Source: Monomorium pharaonis (Eukaryota > Arthropoda > Insecta > Hymenoptera > Formicidae). From it: 64,000 nt of DNA. The position numbers were made by a program, and so were the translations under genes. Under the pieces are notes generated by a model, which did not search any database, was not told the origin of the DNA, and worked only from the letters and a program-made list of their open reading frames with translations. Shown piece by piece: positions 21,137-31,107 of the stretch; within the stretch, counting starts at the first letter, position 1, and every line of letters starts with the position of its first letter. The stretch spans positions 10,981,413 to 11,045,412 of the forward strand of contig NC_050472.1 of assembly GCF_013373865.1 (NCBI RefSeq), read 5' to 3'.

Positions 21137-21506
21137 TCAACCTCCCCTGTGGGTCGGAGCGTCGTCCTGGGTCTTTGAGACATTGATTTTGACTGGGGTC
21201 TTCTCGTCGCCTCTCCGTTTTTCGACTGGGGTCTTCTCGTCGCCTCTCCGTTTTTCGACTCGGATGACGGGATAGGCCCGGATGACGTCCCTTTCCCTTG
21301 CTGCTGCTCCTTCCGGTTGCTGCTGCTGGGCGCTCCCTAGAGGCGGTCTCAAGGTTGTAACCGGAGATTCGACTGGCGTAAACCACTAACCATGCTATAT
21401 TTGGACCCACGTACATTAATTTGCTCTTTTTTCTTCGGTCGCCAGCTCCTTTCACCTTCCAAGAAGCAAGGATGAGGATTCGGATGCCCGTTCTGCTCTG
21501 GAACAC
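21137..21506 (-). CDS. Module M3 small basic protein (two exons), degraded
   Basis: Met at 21504-21506. The first exon runs to 21415, ending before donor GTACGTGGGT. The intron is 21414-21337 with a shortened CAACCTTG block and acceptor CTCTAG. The second exon is 21336-21137. It contains a 33-bp unit duplicated in tandem (21191-21223 and 21224-21256) encoding EKRRGDEKTPV twice, then KINVSKTQ, which lines up with the KxxRKxxxGKxxxSV tail motif of the other modules. The reading frame over the hairpin differs from M1. Probably decaying. Confidence 0.35.
21442..21471. promoter_or_regulatory. Conserved hairpin, M3
   Basis: CCAGCTCCTTTCACC then TTCCAAGAAGCAAGG, the same block as in M1 with a GCTCCTT/AAGAAGC stem that has one mismatch. 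Confidence 0.45.
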
Positions 21507-21635
21507 CCGCTGCTACGCTGTGGAACGCCGCCGTCGGAGAACACTTTACGCGCTTTATAGGTTATGTAGTCACAGTGTCTCGCGCGGGTCACTACGCGTA
21601 TTATCTTTTTACTAATCTTTTTCTTTTTGTTTCAG

Positions 21636-21812
21636 GTGCTGCTGCTGCTGTCCCTCCAGGTCATCGCCAGGATTCGGATCATCCCACAGGAACGCCGTCG
21701 GGTAAGTGATTTGTAGGTTATGGTGTACCCGCGCGGTCCCGTTGGTTAACGAGATGCTTTTCTACTGTCCCCAGGATTTGCCGTCGGGAAGAGGATCACA
21801 CACAGAAACGAG
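21636..21812 (+). ncRNA. Module M3 paired plus-strand cassette exons
   Basis: E1 21636-21701 (66 nt, TTTCAG before; G|GTAAGT after). E2 21775-21812 (38 nt, CCCCAG before; GAG|GTAAGT after). A third acceptor TTTATTTCAG precedes 21869. Intron 1 contains the conserved TAGGTTATG and ACCCGCG blocks. Confidence 0.45.
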
Positions 21813-22520
21813 GTAAGTGAACACACTTTGAGGTTTGTATTAACAATAACAACTTGCTTTATTTCAGGTTATGTCTGAACAAAGGATTCACTTCCCCAGC
21901 GCGTCGCGTTGCTTCGCACAAGCGGTCGTGTGCCTCGCCGCAATAATTTTACGCTCGAGTTTTTGTACACACACCCGTCCGCGACGCTTTTTCACATTTG
22001 TGTAAACGGATTTAATAATTACGCGAAATGCTGATATTGAGGCTCTGTTGCCTCGTTGTTTTACGCAATTCACTATCGCGTTCACTGAAACTTTTACGTG
22101 CGAAGCACGGAACAAACGCGCGACCACACCCTTCCTACTTATTTTTCGGAAGTCGATTTTTACTCGCTCGATCGACGTGGATGTTTTTCCTAAGGAGGTT
22201 TACGCACGAAAGCTCTCGAGAACTCTCGCCGCTTCGTTATATAGTGCCGGGAGACGCTTCCCCCTCTCTTCGCTTTTAGCCAATCGCGCATGGCGTCAGT
22301 TCTTCGCCGCGCGGGCATAGCGCGTTCCCCCACTCCTTGTTGTCGGGCGAATCAGCGCTGCATGGCTGCCTGTTGCTGCTGCTGTAGCTGTGGTTCCCCC
22401 ACTCTGGCTGCTGTGACCAATCGCCATGGTGCACTTCGGGTGGAGAAGGTGCTTTGGAATTGCCCTTTAGGACTTAGCGTAATTTCCTGCTGTTCTTAAT
22501 GCATTGCACTTAAAAGTGCA
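21813..22520 (-). promoter_or_regulatory. Module M3 minus-strand promoter and leader
   Basis: On the minus strand: ATTGCACTTTTAAGTGCAATGC region (22501-22520 and adjacent), inverted CCAAT boxes near 22280 and 22420, TATA-like CTATATAAC (about 22237-22244), GAGAGCTTTCGTGCG, the leader motif TGTGAAAAAGCGTCGCGGACGGG (complement near 21967-21990), and AATAAA (complement 21858-21863) followed by GTTGTTATTGTTA. Confidence 0.55.
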
Positions 22521-23089
22521 GTTGTTTGCACTTGTAATAACTTAAAATCATGCAAATTTATATAAATGACATGAAAATTTATTCTAGGTGTTTTAAGAAG
22601 TTTTATACGTAATAATAATATGAAAAACTTAGATATATTATATTTATAGAATACAAAGATATTATAGTTAAAATAGATATTATACTTCGATGTAAACAAA
22701 CTAAAATATATGTATGTTTATACCATAGTTACCCACTTGTTATTCGCGTAAGTAAGTAAAACGTGGAGTTTGGAGATAACAGAATAACTGTTACTTTATG
22801 TGAAATAAAACTATTCGTCTAGGCTTTAGGTCGGAGGTGACAGGTTATATAACCCTAAATAAAACTTAAGACCGTACAAAATAACAAGTGGGGATTTTAC
22901 ACCCGTGTTGCGCTTTCTCTTTATAGAGTATAGACTAGGACATTAATATTTTCCTTGAGAATAAAACTAAACATTGCGCGGGGTCATACTAAACCCATGA
23001 TAATAACAAAATAAAGGAAATGTATCACGAAAATATTAACCAAAATAAAATGTCTTTTGACAAAACGTGGTGTCACGAAGCGCCAGCAA
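22521..23089. other. AT-rich spacer, no gene seen
   Basis: AT-rich; short frames only. Confidence 0.4.
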
Positions 23090-23742
23090 TCTTCACTTCG
23101 CGCCCGCTTCCCCCTGCGCCGGATCCTGGGATCTCTCGAGCCTCACAGTCAGCACACTTTCCGTCGATCCGCTTGGTCTCCGTTTTTGTGGCGGCGTACT
23201 TTCTCAAACTCGCTGCTTTCTCCGCCTTCTCGGACGCGACGCTAATTTAATGTCGTGAACGGATTTTGCACGATTAATCATCGCCTCGATTGCAGGAAAT
23301 CGCCCTGCTGCACCTACTCGCATTCGGTGCTGCACCTTTTGTAACGCGAGTGCACTCCCGCGGAACTTGGTCTTTGACCTTATCTTAACTCGCGAAGTAA
23401 AAGTCGCGAAGGTCTTTCCCCAATGAAATATGGGCTAGAACAAGCTATTGAGGTACCGCTGTACCCCATTATATACCCCAGCGAGCCGCCGTGTGCGCTC
23501 GCGATGTCTCGACCAATCAGCGTCGAGTAGAGCTTCGCTGTGGAGATGCTGTCCAATCGGGTGATAGCATCGCTCGCTGGCTCCCGCTTCACTTCCACTG
23601 CCGTCCTGTGGCCAATGGCTGCTCTCCGAGATCGCGTAGACTCTCGCTCTCCCCTCCACTGATGCATCAGCCAATGAGACATCTCTGGTCGATTGAGGTT
23701 TACATCCGCACTGAAAAATGCGGTTTTGGCACTTAGAGTGCC
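23090..23742 (-). promoter_or_regulatory. Module M3b: truncated minus-strand promoter
   Basis: On the minus strand: palindromes GGCACTCTAAGTGCC (23728-23742) and CCGCATTTTTCAGTGCGG (23706-23723), three inverted CCAAT boxes, GGTATATAATG (about 23468-23477) and a shared leader motif CCGAATGCGAGTAGG (23313-23327). The palindrome sequence differs from the other modules but keeps its symmetry (GGCACT instead of TGCACT; CCGCAT arm). The hairpin, exons and tail are absent. Confidence 0.5.
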
Positions 23743-23880
23743 TTTGATCTAACGTTTTATGTTTTTGCAGGTTTTTAACCCGACCTGGCATTTGCACTTT
23801 GTAGTGCTACCATCTGCACCTTTTTCATACTTATATGCAAGATACAGAAAATATCTTAAAACTAATTCTTACGCTATATA
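23743..23880. other. Short spacer between modules M3b and M4
   Basis: It contains GGCATTTGCACTTTGTAGTGC, another GCACTT-type half site, but no gene. Confidence 0.3.
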
Positions 23881-23965
23881 GTGTGACCGGATTTCTACAT
23901 GCAATAGACTGTACAACCGCGGATGGAGAGAATCTCACAACCTTTTGTATTTCAGATAACGGTCG

Positions 23966-23994
23966 AAAGCTCTTTTTACCTCCAAAGAGCAAGG
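23966..23994. promoter_or_regulatory. Conserved hairpin, M4 (compensatory stem change)
   Basis: The stem is GCTCTTT (23969-23975) with AAAGAGC (23984-23990). In M5 the equivalent arms are GCTTCTT and AAGAAGC. Both are perfect 7-bp stems with different bases, which is covariation expected of a selected RNA or cruciform structure. Confidence 0.5.
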
Positions 23995-24166
23995 AACAGG
24001 ATGCCCAGACCTCAGACTGCCGCTGGAACATCCGTCGTCACACCCAGGACCACGCCCGTGCCGCTCTGAGTATCCGCCTTTTGAGGTTATGGACGCCCGC
24101 GCGCAGTGGATTCCCGTTACGTGTGAATCTGCTACCACTCACTAATTCACTTTCTTTCTTATTCAG

Positions 24167-24357
24167 GTGCTGCCCACATCCCAGAGGAACACTTCCGGAA
24201 TCTCCCAGGATCATCCACATCGCCGCAATCTCCCAGGATCATCCACAGGTAAGTTCACAACTTTGAGGTTATGTATCACCCTTGTCCCAGTCTTAACGAA
24301 ATCTTTTATTTCAGGTCCCCAGAGTATGTTCGTAGGAAGGATTATACGCACAGAAAG
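24167..24357 (+). ncRNA. Module M4 paired plus-strand cassette exons
   Basis: E1 24167-24248 (82 nt, TATTCAG before; ACAG|GTAAGT after) contains TCTCCCAGGATCATCCACA twice, an internal duplication. E2 24315-24357 (43 nt, TATTTCAG before; AAAG|GTAAGT after). A third acceptor TTGTTCACAG precedes 24439. Confidence 0.45.
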
Positions 24358-24974
24358 GTAAGTACAACAACGAGCGTATGTAACAATAACAAAACAAGCT
24401 GTGTATATTTATTAACACTTTTAGTCTTTGTTCACAGTACCCGATCGCGAGGCTTCTTCACAATCGCGTTATCGTGATACTTTCTTAAATTACGTAAGCC
24501 TACTCGTATTCGGCCCACGTCACAATCAATTACGCTCTCGTGGTGAACACGGAACTTTCACTTTTATCGCGCTATCGCTATGCATCACAAGATGGCCGAC
24601 GATTGGTTTGCGCGCGAAACTACTATCACTCGGACGTGAGGTTGTTCCCTCGTAATCCCCGAGACGCGAAAGCTCATGTGAACTCTCGGTCGCTCATTAT
24701 ATACCGAAACGCATCTCCCCGGCTCAGCCGCCTTAGCCAATGAGCGATGGCGTCGTTTGCCACCACCCGGGATCTCTCGGTATCCCCACCACTCCTGCCG
24801 CAACCACTCGACGCGTCGCGTCGCCTCGCGGGATCGCACGCAGTGCTATCCCCTCTCCTTTGGCTTCCGCCAATCACGGCAGAGCGTGGCTGGCTCCCGT
24901 GAGATGCGCCTCGCTCTTCCCTATACTCTGTTCGAGCTTTCCGGGAAAATTTTCGTATTGCACCCGAAAGTGCA

Positions 24975-25685
24975 AAAATGCAGGGGTGTGTGCCACTCTG
25001 TACTTTTACTGAAATGTTTTAAACTAACTGAATTTACTTTATTTAGGTGACTGCAACATACAGACAGAAAGCATATGATATCAAAAATGAAATCCAAAGT
25101 CGCATTAATGCGATGAAATAAACAAGCACAGAATAACACACTACCTCTTGTAGCAATCTTAACATATTATTTACTTAACTAACATGCTATCAAGTAATGA
25201 GAATAAAATTAAACCTATCGGAGGCGTATGAATCAAATTAATATAGAATATTTCTTAAACAAGGTTATTTTGATATTGTTTAAACACTTGAATATAGAAT
25301 TGACTATTATCAGTCAGAATAACTCGGAACTTATTTTTATAGTAAACTATCTATGTTTTTAACTAAATATATTTATAACGCATATGGACTTAGCCTAAAT
25401 TAACACTAGTATATAATATAACCTATAAAATATATTTTTATTAAATAATACAAGATCTTTCTTAAGTCTAGTTGTTTTTGTGTAGTGACTGTGTTTGTGT
25501 GCTGTCGTCGGTGTCTTAACCTGTGCACGCGACTTTACTTTATAAAAAATAAAAAACAATAAAAGGAAATAGAAAATACATAAAAGACTATCTGAGAGTA
25601 TGTCTCATAATAAAACAGTATAAAAAAGAATAAGAATTATGCGTTGTTGTGAATTGTGTAAATGTATGTTGTTTTTCTTTGTGTT
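24975..25685. other. AT-rich spacer, no gene seen
   Basis: AT-rich. A strong acceptor-like TTTTCTTTGTGTTTTAG ends at 25689 at the edge of the next tail ORF, in the plus orientation. Confidence 0.35.
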
Positions 25686-25876
25686 TTAGGTATCCCGGGT
25701 CTGCTTCTGTCCAGCTTTCGTGTCCGGGATGACGTCCGTCCTTTGGAGAGTCACACTAATTATGCTCTTCCCTTTTATCGTCTTCTTCTCAGTTTTAGTT
25801 GCTTGGTATCTCTTAGCCTCGGTCCCTGTCTTGTGCTGTGTTCCGGACGTTGACGGGATGGGCTCAGAATGCGGCC
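25686..25876 (-). CDS. Array tail exon T5b, small basic protein fragment
   Basis: After an acceptor GGTTCTAG (complement 25884-25877) the frame encodes a linker and then KTEKKTIKGKSIISVTLQR, the clearest match to the M1 tail, and ends KQTRDT with a stop. The donor, hairpin and promoter parts of this module are absent to its right, where AT-rich DNA follows. The amino acid motif is conserved while third positions differ from M1. Confidence 0.45.
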
Positions 25877-26339
25877 CTAGAACCGGTCGCAATAGGACTA
25901 TAAAATAATGAAAAACATACAATACGCGTACGCTACCAAAAAGGAAATGTTTAAACGAAATAAACTTGAGAATACAAGAACAAAAAGATAGACTAATAGC
26001 TGGACTGACAGCTCTGGCATTCTTAGTGCCTATAATGAATAGGTAATAATTCGTACGCTTGTAAATGATATTAAACAAAAGGATTTGCGCTTTTTACGCC
26101 TTCAAAAAACAAAATATGATTTTTGCGTGAACGTTATGTTATCACGCATGTTGATAATTTAAACTTATTTTTACGCGATTTTCCTCGCGCTTAACTTAAC
26201 TTAGTCGCGTTTCTATATTTCGCGAAACTTAACATTAAATCGAATTTTACAACGAGATATATTAAAATAATAATCATAATGGAAATGGTGTAAAAAAGAA
26301 TAAGGTTATGTAACGCGTCAGGCATGACTCTAACTCGCG
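25877..26339. other. AT-rich spacer, no gene seen
   Basis: AT-rich with a few GC-rich islands near 26160-26230; no ORF of note. Confidence 0.35.
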
Positions 26340-26660
26340 TTACTTATTGTCAATATACGGTTTGGCTTCGCCAAACCTTCTTAACCGTACGCTGGTCGCT
26401 CGGATCGCGCTCTGCTCTGGTTGCGTGGTCTTTGGGGTTGAAGTCGTCGCCTCTCTCAGCTCGGCTGCACCCTCGGGTTCGCTCCGCTGCTCCTCGGTCT
26501 CGGGGTTCCCTCTGGGCGGTTTCAAGGTTAGGTTGTAACCGGTTAATCAATCTACGAGAAATCTACGACCTACTTGTAAACGAACTCACGTACCTTTTCT
26601 CGTGTCTTGTCCACAGTCGCCAGCTTCTTTCACCTTCAAGAAGCAAGGTTCGGGTGCTCC
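26340..26660 (-). CDS. Module M5 small protein (two exons), degraded
   Basis: The donor GTACGTGAG lies at complement 26585-26593, the intron at 26593-26511 has branch block ACAACCTAACCTTG (complement 26523-26536), and acceptor CCCAGAG starts exon 2 at 26509. Exon 2 is open in two frames but the KxxRK-GK tail motif is eroded, and QRTVKKVWRSQTVY is the nearest match. The upstream hairpin (26620-26648) is perfect. I read this as a decaying member; the exact start is not determined. Confidence 0.3.
26620..26648. promoter_or_regulatory. Conserved hairpin, M5
   Basis: CCAGCTTCTTTCACC then TTCAAGAAGCAAGG: a perfect GCTTCTT/AAGAAGC stem around an 8-nt loop, followed on the minus strand by TGGCGACTGTG. 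Confidence 0.5.
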
Positions 26661-26822
26661 GCTGTGCTGGAACTCGTCCGGAACGCCCGCTTCGACGTCA
26701 GGAAACACGCCTGTGTAGAGATCAGTATCCCAATTGTAGGTTATGTGCTCCCGCGTTGCGTCGGTTTTCCCCGACGCTCGTGGTTCAATGCCTTACACTA
26801 ATTCCTTCTCTTTTATTTTCAG

Positions 26823-26999
26823 GTGCCTCCCGTAGCTGCTCAGGATTCGTCTGGATCGCCGCAATCTCTCCGGAACATCACCAGGTAAGTAAAACGCTTT
26901 TAGGTTATGTATCACCGGTACACCAGATTTTAATGAGATTGTCTTATTTGCAGATCGCCCAGGACTTCCCCTCAGGAAAGGATACGCACATCCGGATGG
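26823..26999 (+). ncRNA. Module M5 paired plus-strand cassette exons
   Basis: E1 26823-26884 (62 nt, TTTTCAG before; CCAG|GTAAGT after). E2 26954-26999 (46 nt, TTTGCAG before; ATGG|GTAAGT after). A third acceptor GAGTTCACAG precedes 27091. Confidence 0.45.
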
Positions 27000-27728
27000 G
27001 TAAGTAAGAACACTTATTGTTTTTTGTGTAACAAAAACAAATATCAATGTGACGTTTATTATTCACTTAATCTTAAGTTTGAGTTCACAGGTGCTCGTCC
27101 GCGTCACTTTTTCACACTCGGGTCATCGGATGGAAAATATCTCGCTTAGTCACAACGAATGTGTACATGTGCCCGACCGCGACGCTTATTCACACTCGCG
27201 TAAACGCCTGTGTCTTCTCAAACTAATTGAGTCTACTAGCATTCGGCTCTGATCCCTTAAGTGAAATCCGCAATGATTTGACGTATCACCCACGGAACTC
27301 CCGCTCGCGTGCGCAATCGATTTTTTCGAGGCTCTTTTCCTCTCGACTCGTTTGGCGTGAAAACTTCGTGTTAATCTCGTGAGGTTATTTCCTCATGAAA
27401 GTCGAGACGCGAAAGCTCTCGATTGCTTTCGGTTTCTCTTCTTATACTCGGCGTCGAGTATTTCCCTTCCGCCGGCTCATCTACCAATCAGCGGTAGCGT
27501 CGGTCTGGCTCGCGTGGGGTGTGATGCGTCTCCCCACTCCAGCTTGCTCGTTCAATCGTCCTTCGCGCCTTGGTGTTGTTGCGCGGGCACCTCTGGGCTT
27601 CCCCCGCCATCTCGGTATTGACCAATCCCGTCAGAGCGTATTCCGGGCTAATAGAGAGCGTTGAGGATCGTCCCCTTGGTGTTGTGAATAGCTTCCCGTG
27701 TTTTCTAGAAACTGCACTCGAAAGTGCA
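27000..27728 (-). promoter_or_regulatory. Module M5 minus-strand promoter and leader
   Basis: On the minus strand: palindrome TGCACTTTCGAGTGCA (27713-27728), inverted CCAAT boxes (27485, 27620), TATA-like GAGTATAAG (27441-27449), GAGAGCTTTCGCGTCTCG, leader motif CGAATGCTAGTAGA (near 27229), two copies of a GTGTGAATAAGCGTCGCGG-type block (near 27100 and 27175), and AATAAA (complement 27055-27060). Confidence 0.55.
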
Positions 27729-27799
27729 TACTGATTGTGCAGCCGCCAGCAGTATCCGGCGCTGTGCCGATCCGCAGTCTCGCTGTAGCTATTACAAGG

Positions 27800-28100
27800 A
27801 TGGACAACGTAACGGAAACAACCCGAGAAGTCGAGACGAGTGAGTGAACCAACGGCCGAGCCGGATCACCGAGAGCAACGCCGAGATGTGTCCCGACACC
27901 GAGAAGCCGACCGTCAACGCCGACGGGAGTGCCAGCGTCAACGCCGACGGAAGCGACGGACTCAAGCGCCGTGCGCGTCACAGTATACGAGCCGCCACCG
28001 ATCACCGACAGTCAAGAAGATGACAACACGATGCCTCAGGCGTCACAAAGCGTCTCACGATATGAGGAAACGTGAGAATATAGTTTTAAGTCAAGCACAT
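27800..28100 (+). pseudogene. P/T/S-rich small ORF of plus-strand module PL1
   Basis: Met at 27800 is followed by 15 codons (MDNVTETTREVETSE) and a stop. Shifted frames continue as a Pro/Thr/Ser-rich stretch (ASTPTEATDSSAVRVTVYEP). A comparable intact ORF stands at 37563 in module PL2. The match is in composition and short blocks only. It lies immediately right of the M5 promoter and points away from it, so the two are divergent. Confidence 0.3.
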
Positions 28101-28640
28101 TGTAAGCGACCGGCAGAGCCGCGAATCGCGCGTGCGTACATAATCATATATATAATCTTGTGTGGAAAACATATAATCTTGTGTGCAAAAATATATAATC
28201 CAATGTGAAATAAATAATAAAATACTCGTTATAAAATCGCGCCGAAAGCGAACATTATTCAGAAAGTGTGAATGCGACCGAGAGAATGCCGCGAATACAC
28301 ACGTAGCTTTAAGTTTAAGATATATTATATATGTTAAAAGGAATAATTATATTGACCAGCGCCCAGCGCAAGAGAGAGTTTATACCGAGCGCGAGAAACG
28401 CGTAAATTAAGTGGAATTGAATAAAAATTATAATTTGTATTAGTTATCTTACGTTATAACGCAATGACTCATTTCACCCGACCATGCGTCGACAGGTGCA
28501 AGCGGCCGATAGCCACCCGAGGGAGAATCACCCGACGCGATCTACCGACCGAGAAAACTACCTGAGCGGCGAGCTCACCTTTGACGGGTTGAGGTTAGGA
28601 GCCTCAGTGTAGCGAGTCGCGAGCGACATGGATGGCGTAC
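28101..28640 (+). other. Module PL1 middle part, no gene seen
   Basis: AT-rich with CGACCGGCAGAGCCGCG-like imperfect stem-loops comparable to the hairpin repeats of PL2, then a GC-rich stretch with GGGTTGAGGTTAGG near 28580. Confidence 0.3.
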
Positions 28641-30015
28641 CGCGATACAATCAGAGGGAGAGTCAGCGTATATTATTGCCATTACCGCAAGGCATTACTT
28701 TCTATCTCAGAATAAGATGGGGAAACATCATTTACTTAGTGTTTATTTCATTAATTATAATTAATCAATAATTATTGATAATCACGCGCCGGGATATGCG
28801 TCGATCTTTTATGAGGTTTATGATACGACCATCGACGAGACCGCGACGTGAGGAACGCGAATAACGCGAATTATTATTATTTTCTGATATTATTCAATCT
28901 CTTGCATCGTGCACATTGTAATATTTAGTTGTATTTTATATACATATGTATAGCGACCGGATAGGTCTTGTCATTACTGCAGTTCCGGCATAAGCCTAAT
29001 TAATTATTTCATTTTATTGTGAAACGCGTATGAACGCGTATTTAACGTTAGATATTTTCCAAAGCGCCTCATTGGCCAGACCGGACAAATGCCGGAAAGG
29101 GAACGTACCGGAACTGCACCGCTGAACAGAACATACTTCTGTTCGGGGTCGAGCGGCGTATGCGCATGCGGGGCTCGACGCCGAACAGAGAAGACTTCGA
29201 GTGCGAATGTGAAGGAACCACCCGAAGTCCCCCGATTGGCAAGAGGAAACGCATGACACCGGAAGCGCCAATCGGAGGGCGTCGGGTGGGGGGTGAATGC
29301 AGGCATCCTAACAGATCGTGTTGCACAGTGAAAGAAGTCTGCGAGTGGCATCCACAGCGAACGGACGTGCGTGCGAGACAGCGTTCGCTAGCGTTAAGTG
29401 GAATCGCCCAATTAAATATATCCGAGCGCGTATATCGAGCGCGAGTGAATAATACTTCGCGATAACAACTCGACGACGCTCGAGCGCAGATATTTCCGCG
29501 TAGCAATTCGCGAACGCGTAAAACATCGCGACATTTCGGGCACCTAGCAACAAGGGCGTGGCCCATTCTAGAAGCATCGCCGTACGCGAATAATACGCGC
29601 CTGCCGATCGTGCGAGGCCTGTGTACGAGTGAATGTGAATAAAATAAAGCAGAGCATTGTGAAATCTCAAGTGTCTTGTTATTATTGCAACAACGCCAAC
29701 CCGGGCGAGTCCATTATTCCAGAGGGGGGTAGATTGCGTCATACAGCCACGAGCAGCGACGAGCACCTTCCCCAGGGGCGAGCGAAGCGAGGTAAACACC
29801 AGCAGCGAGCCAGGACCACGGGCGACCGGATATTCTACCTGGAATTAGAGAAACATATCTCCGGCCAGTCAGCGCAGTACAAGCGAGGCCACTTCCCTGG
29901 CGATGGGGATAAGCATCGACCTGGCGACCGTTTATCAACTTTAAAGTAAATTATCTGTGAATATTCCGGGATATTTGTATATTTCTCGACGTGTCCGGTT
30001 ACAATTGCACCGAGT
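28641..30015 (+). promoter_or_regulatory. Plus-strand module PL1: promoter/leader related to the array
   Basis: In order on the plus strand: a facing CCAAT pair (CCGATTGGC near 29240, GCCAATCGG near 29266), GACGGACGTGCGTGCG (near 29363), AATAAA (29643-29648) followed by GTCTTGTTATTATTGC, the block GGGCGAGTCC...TAGATTGCGTCAT, TGGCGACCG (29922-29930), and a donor-like AAA|GTAAAT (29946). CCGGTTACAA then lies where the modules have CCGGTTACAACC. PL2 at 40810-42311 repeats this order. Confidence 0.45.
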
Positions 30016-30422
30016 GTAATCTTAGTTACTAAGGATATGCTCTAAAACTATTAACGCAATCTTATGCAATGTTTACACAAAGATAGGGTATATGTTGAAT
30101 GAAAGATAATATTTTTATTGTTTTTTGACATCAAATAAATTTATACGCCTTAAGACTTAGGCTATGATATACAACGTTTAATATTACTTTAATACTACCT
30201 GTATGGGCTATGTTAGCGAATAATATATTTTTTGGTTATGGGTATTTTTAATATATATGTGTAACTTAATCTAAAGCATTTGGTGTAATAATAATAAAAA
30301 ATAAAACAAAATAATAATAAAATAGAAAAAAAAATAGACTCAACGTCTAATAAACTAAACAACTTAAACGAATGTGTAAAATGTGTGTGTCTCAAAGGGA
30401 GCGCGTCAGTGCGGGCGCGTTG
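30016..30422. other. AT-rich spacer, no gene seen
   Basis: AT-rich with A-rich runs near 30295-30330. Confidence 0.4.
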
Positions 30423-30690
30423 TTATGCCATTTCGTTTTTCTCTCCCGCGCTGCTCACTGGTTGGGAGGTCTTCTGGCAGGAAACCTTCAAGATATTTTT
30501 GCCCTTAACTTTCTTCTTTTCCGCCTTTGACACTGGGTAATATATTATTTCAGCCTTCCTCTCCGCCTTAGTAGCTGGTGTTTTTGCTGGCATTTCTGGC
30601 CCTGGGAGCGGTTGCAAGGTTAGGTTGTGACCGGAGATTCGATACACGGAATTGAAAACTTTCGGATATTTGGAAACTCACAAACCCTTC
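30423..30690 (-). CDS. Module M6 small basic protein, tail exon and intron
   Basis: The tail exon is 30601-30423, entered by acceptor GCTCCCAG with branch block CAACCTAACCTTG (complement 30614-30626). It encodes KAEKKKVKGKNILKVSCQK and ends GEKNEMA with a stop. The donor is probably GTTTGTGAG at complement 30677-30685, leaving an 84-nt intron like M1. The upstream frame that joins in phase (ORF 30863-30678) is not the frame used in M1, so the N-terminus is uncertain. The tail motif agrees with M1, T5b and T7. Confidence 0.45.
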
Positions 30691-30722
30691 GTCGCTCTGT
30701 TAACAGGTCCCCTACACGGTCG

Positions 30723-30752
30723 CCAGCTTCTTTCGCCTTCCCTGAAGCAAGG
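30723..30752. promoter_or_regulatory. Conserved hairpin, M6
   Basis: CCAGCTTCTTTCGCC then TTCCCTGAAGCAAGG; the stem is shortened to GCTTC/GAAGC. It is followed on the minus strand by TGGCGACCGTG. Confidence 0.45.
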
Positions 30753-30914
30753 TTGTCTCGATGACCTCGTGGTAACTGCAACGGTCTCGAACTCTCGTAC
30801 GGATTCCCGACGTCTCGGCTGGGCACTCGTACGTAATCCAATGGCACTCGTGGTCACGCACACTCGGGATCGGCACTTAATATTTTAGAACTAATTTTGT
30901 CTTTTATTTTTCAG

Positions 30915-31107
30915 GTGCTGCTGCTTCTCCCAGGATCAGGACTGGCTCTCTTTCCCAGGAACGGCCTCAGGTAAGTATCTATTGATTTAACGTCAACCCG
31001 CCGTTCACCGTCTCGAGAGGTATTATTTTCCTCTTGTAATTCCTTTCTTTTTATTTTAGGTTAATCAAGGATCGTCGCCCGGGATTTGGATCGTCGCACA
31101 ACACAAG
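30915..31107 (+). ncRNA. Module M6 paired plus-strand cassette exons
   Basis: E1 30915-30970 (56 nt, TTTTTCAG before; TCAG|GTAAGT after). E2 31060-31107 (48 nt, TATTTTAG before; CAAG|GTAAGT after). A third acceptor TCATCATAG precedes 31196. Confidence 0.45.

Larger units (their letters stand above)
23881..24974 (-). promoter_or_regulatory. Array module M4 (promoter, leader, hairpin; coding tail lost)
   Basis: On the minus strand: ATTGCAC..TCGGGTGCAAT palindrome (24957-24974), inverted CCAAT boxes (24735, 24870), GGTATATAAT (24696-24705), GAGAGTTCACATGAGCTTTCGCG, CCGAATACGAGTAGG (24499-24513), AATAAA (complement 24408-24413) followed by GTTTTGTTATTGTTA, exons on the opposite strand, the hairpin (23966-23994) and a donor-like AAAAG|GTTGTGAG. 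It ends at CCGGTCACAC (complement of 23883-23890) with no tail exon. Confidence 0.5.

Noticed and set aside
10245..30740. TGGCGACCG in the modules as a true tRNA primer site
   Set aside because: Only 8-11 bases match, the preceding bases do not end in CA, and the match degrades between modules; kept as primer-like, not called a primer site.
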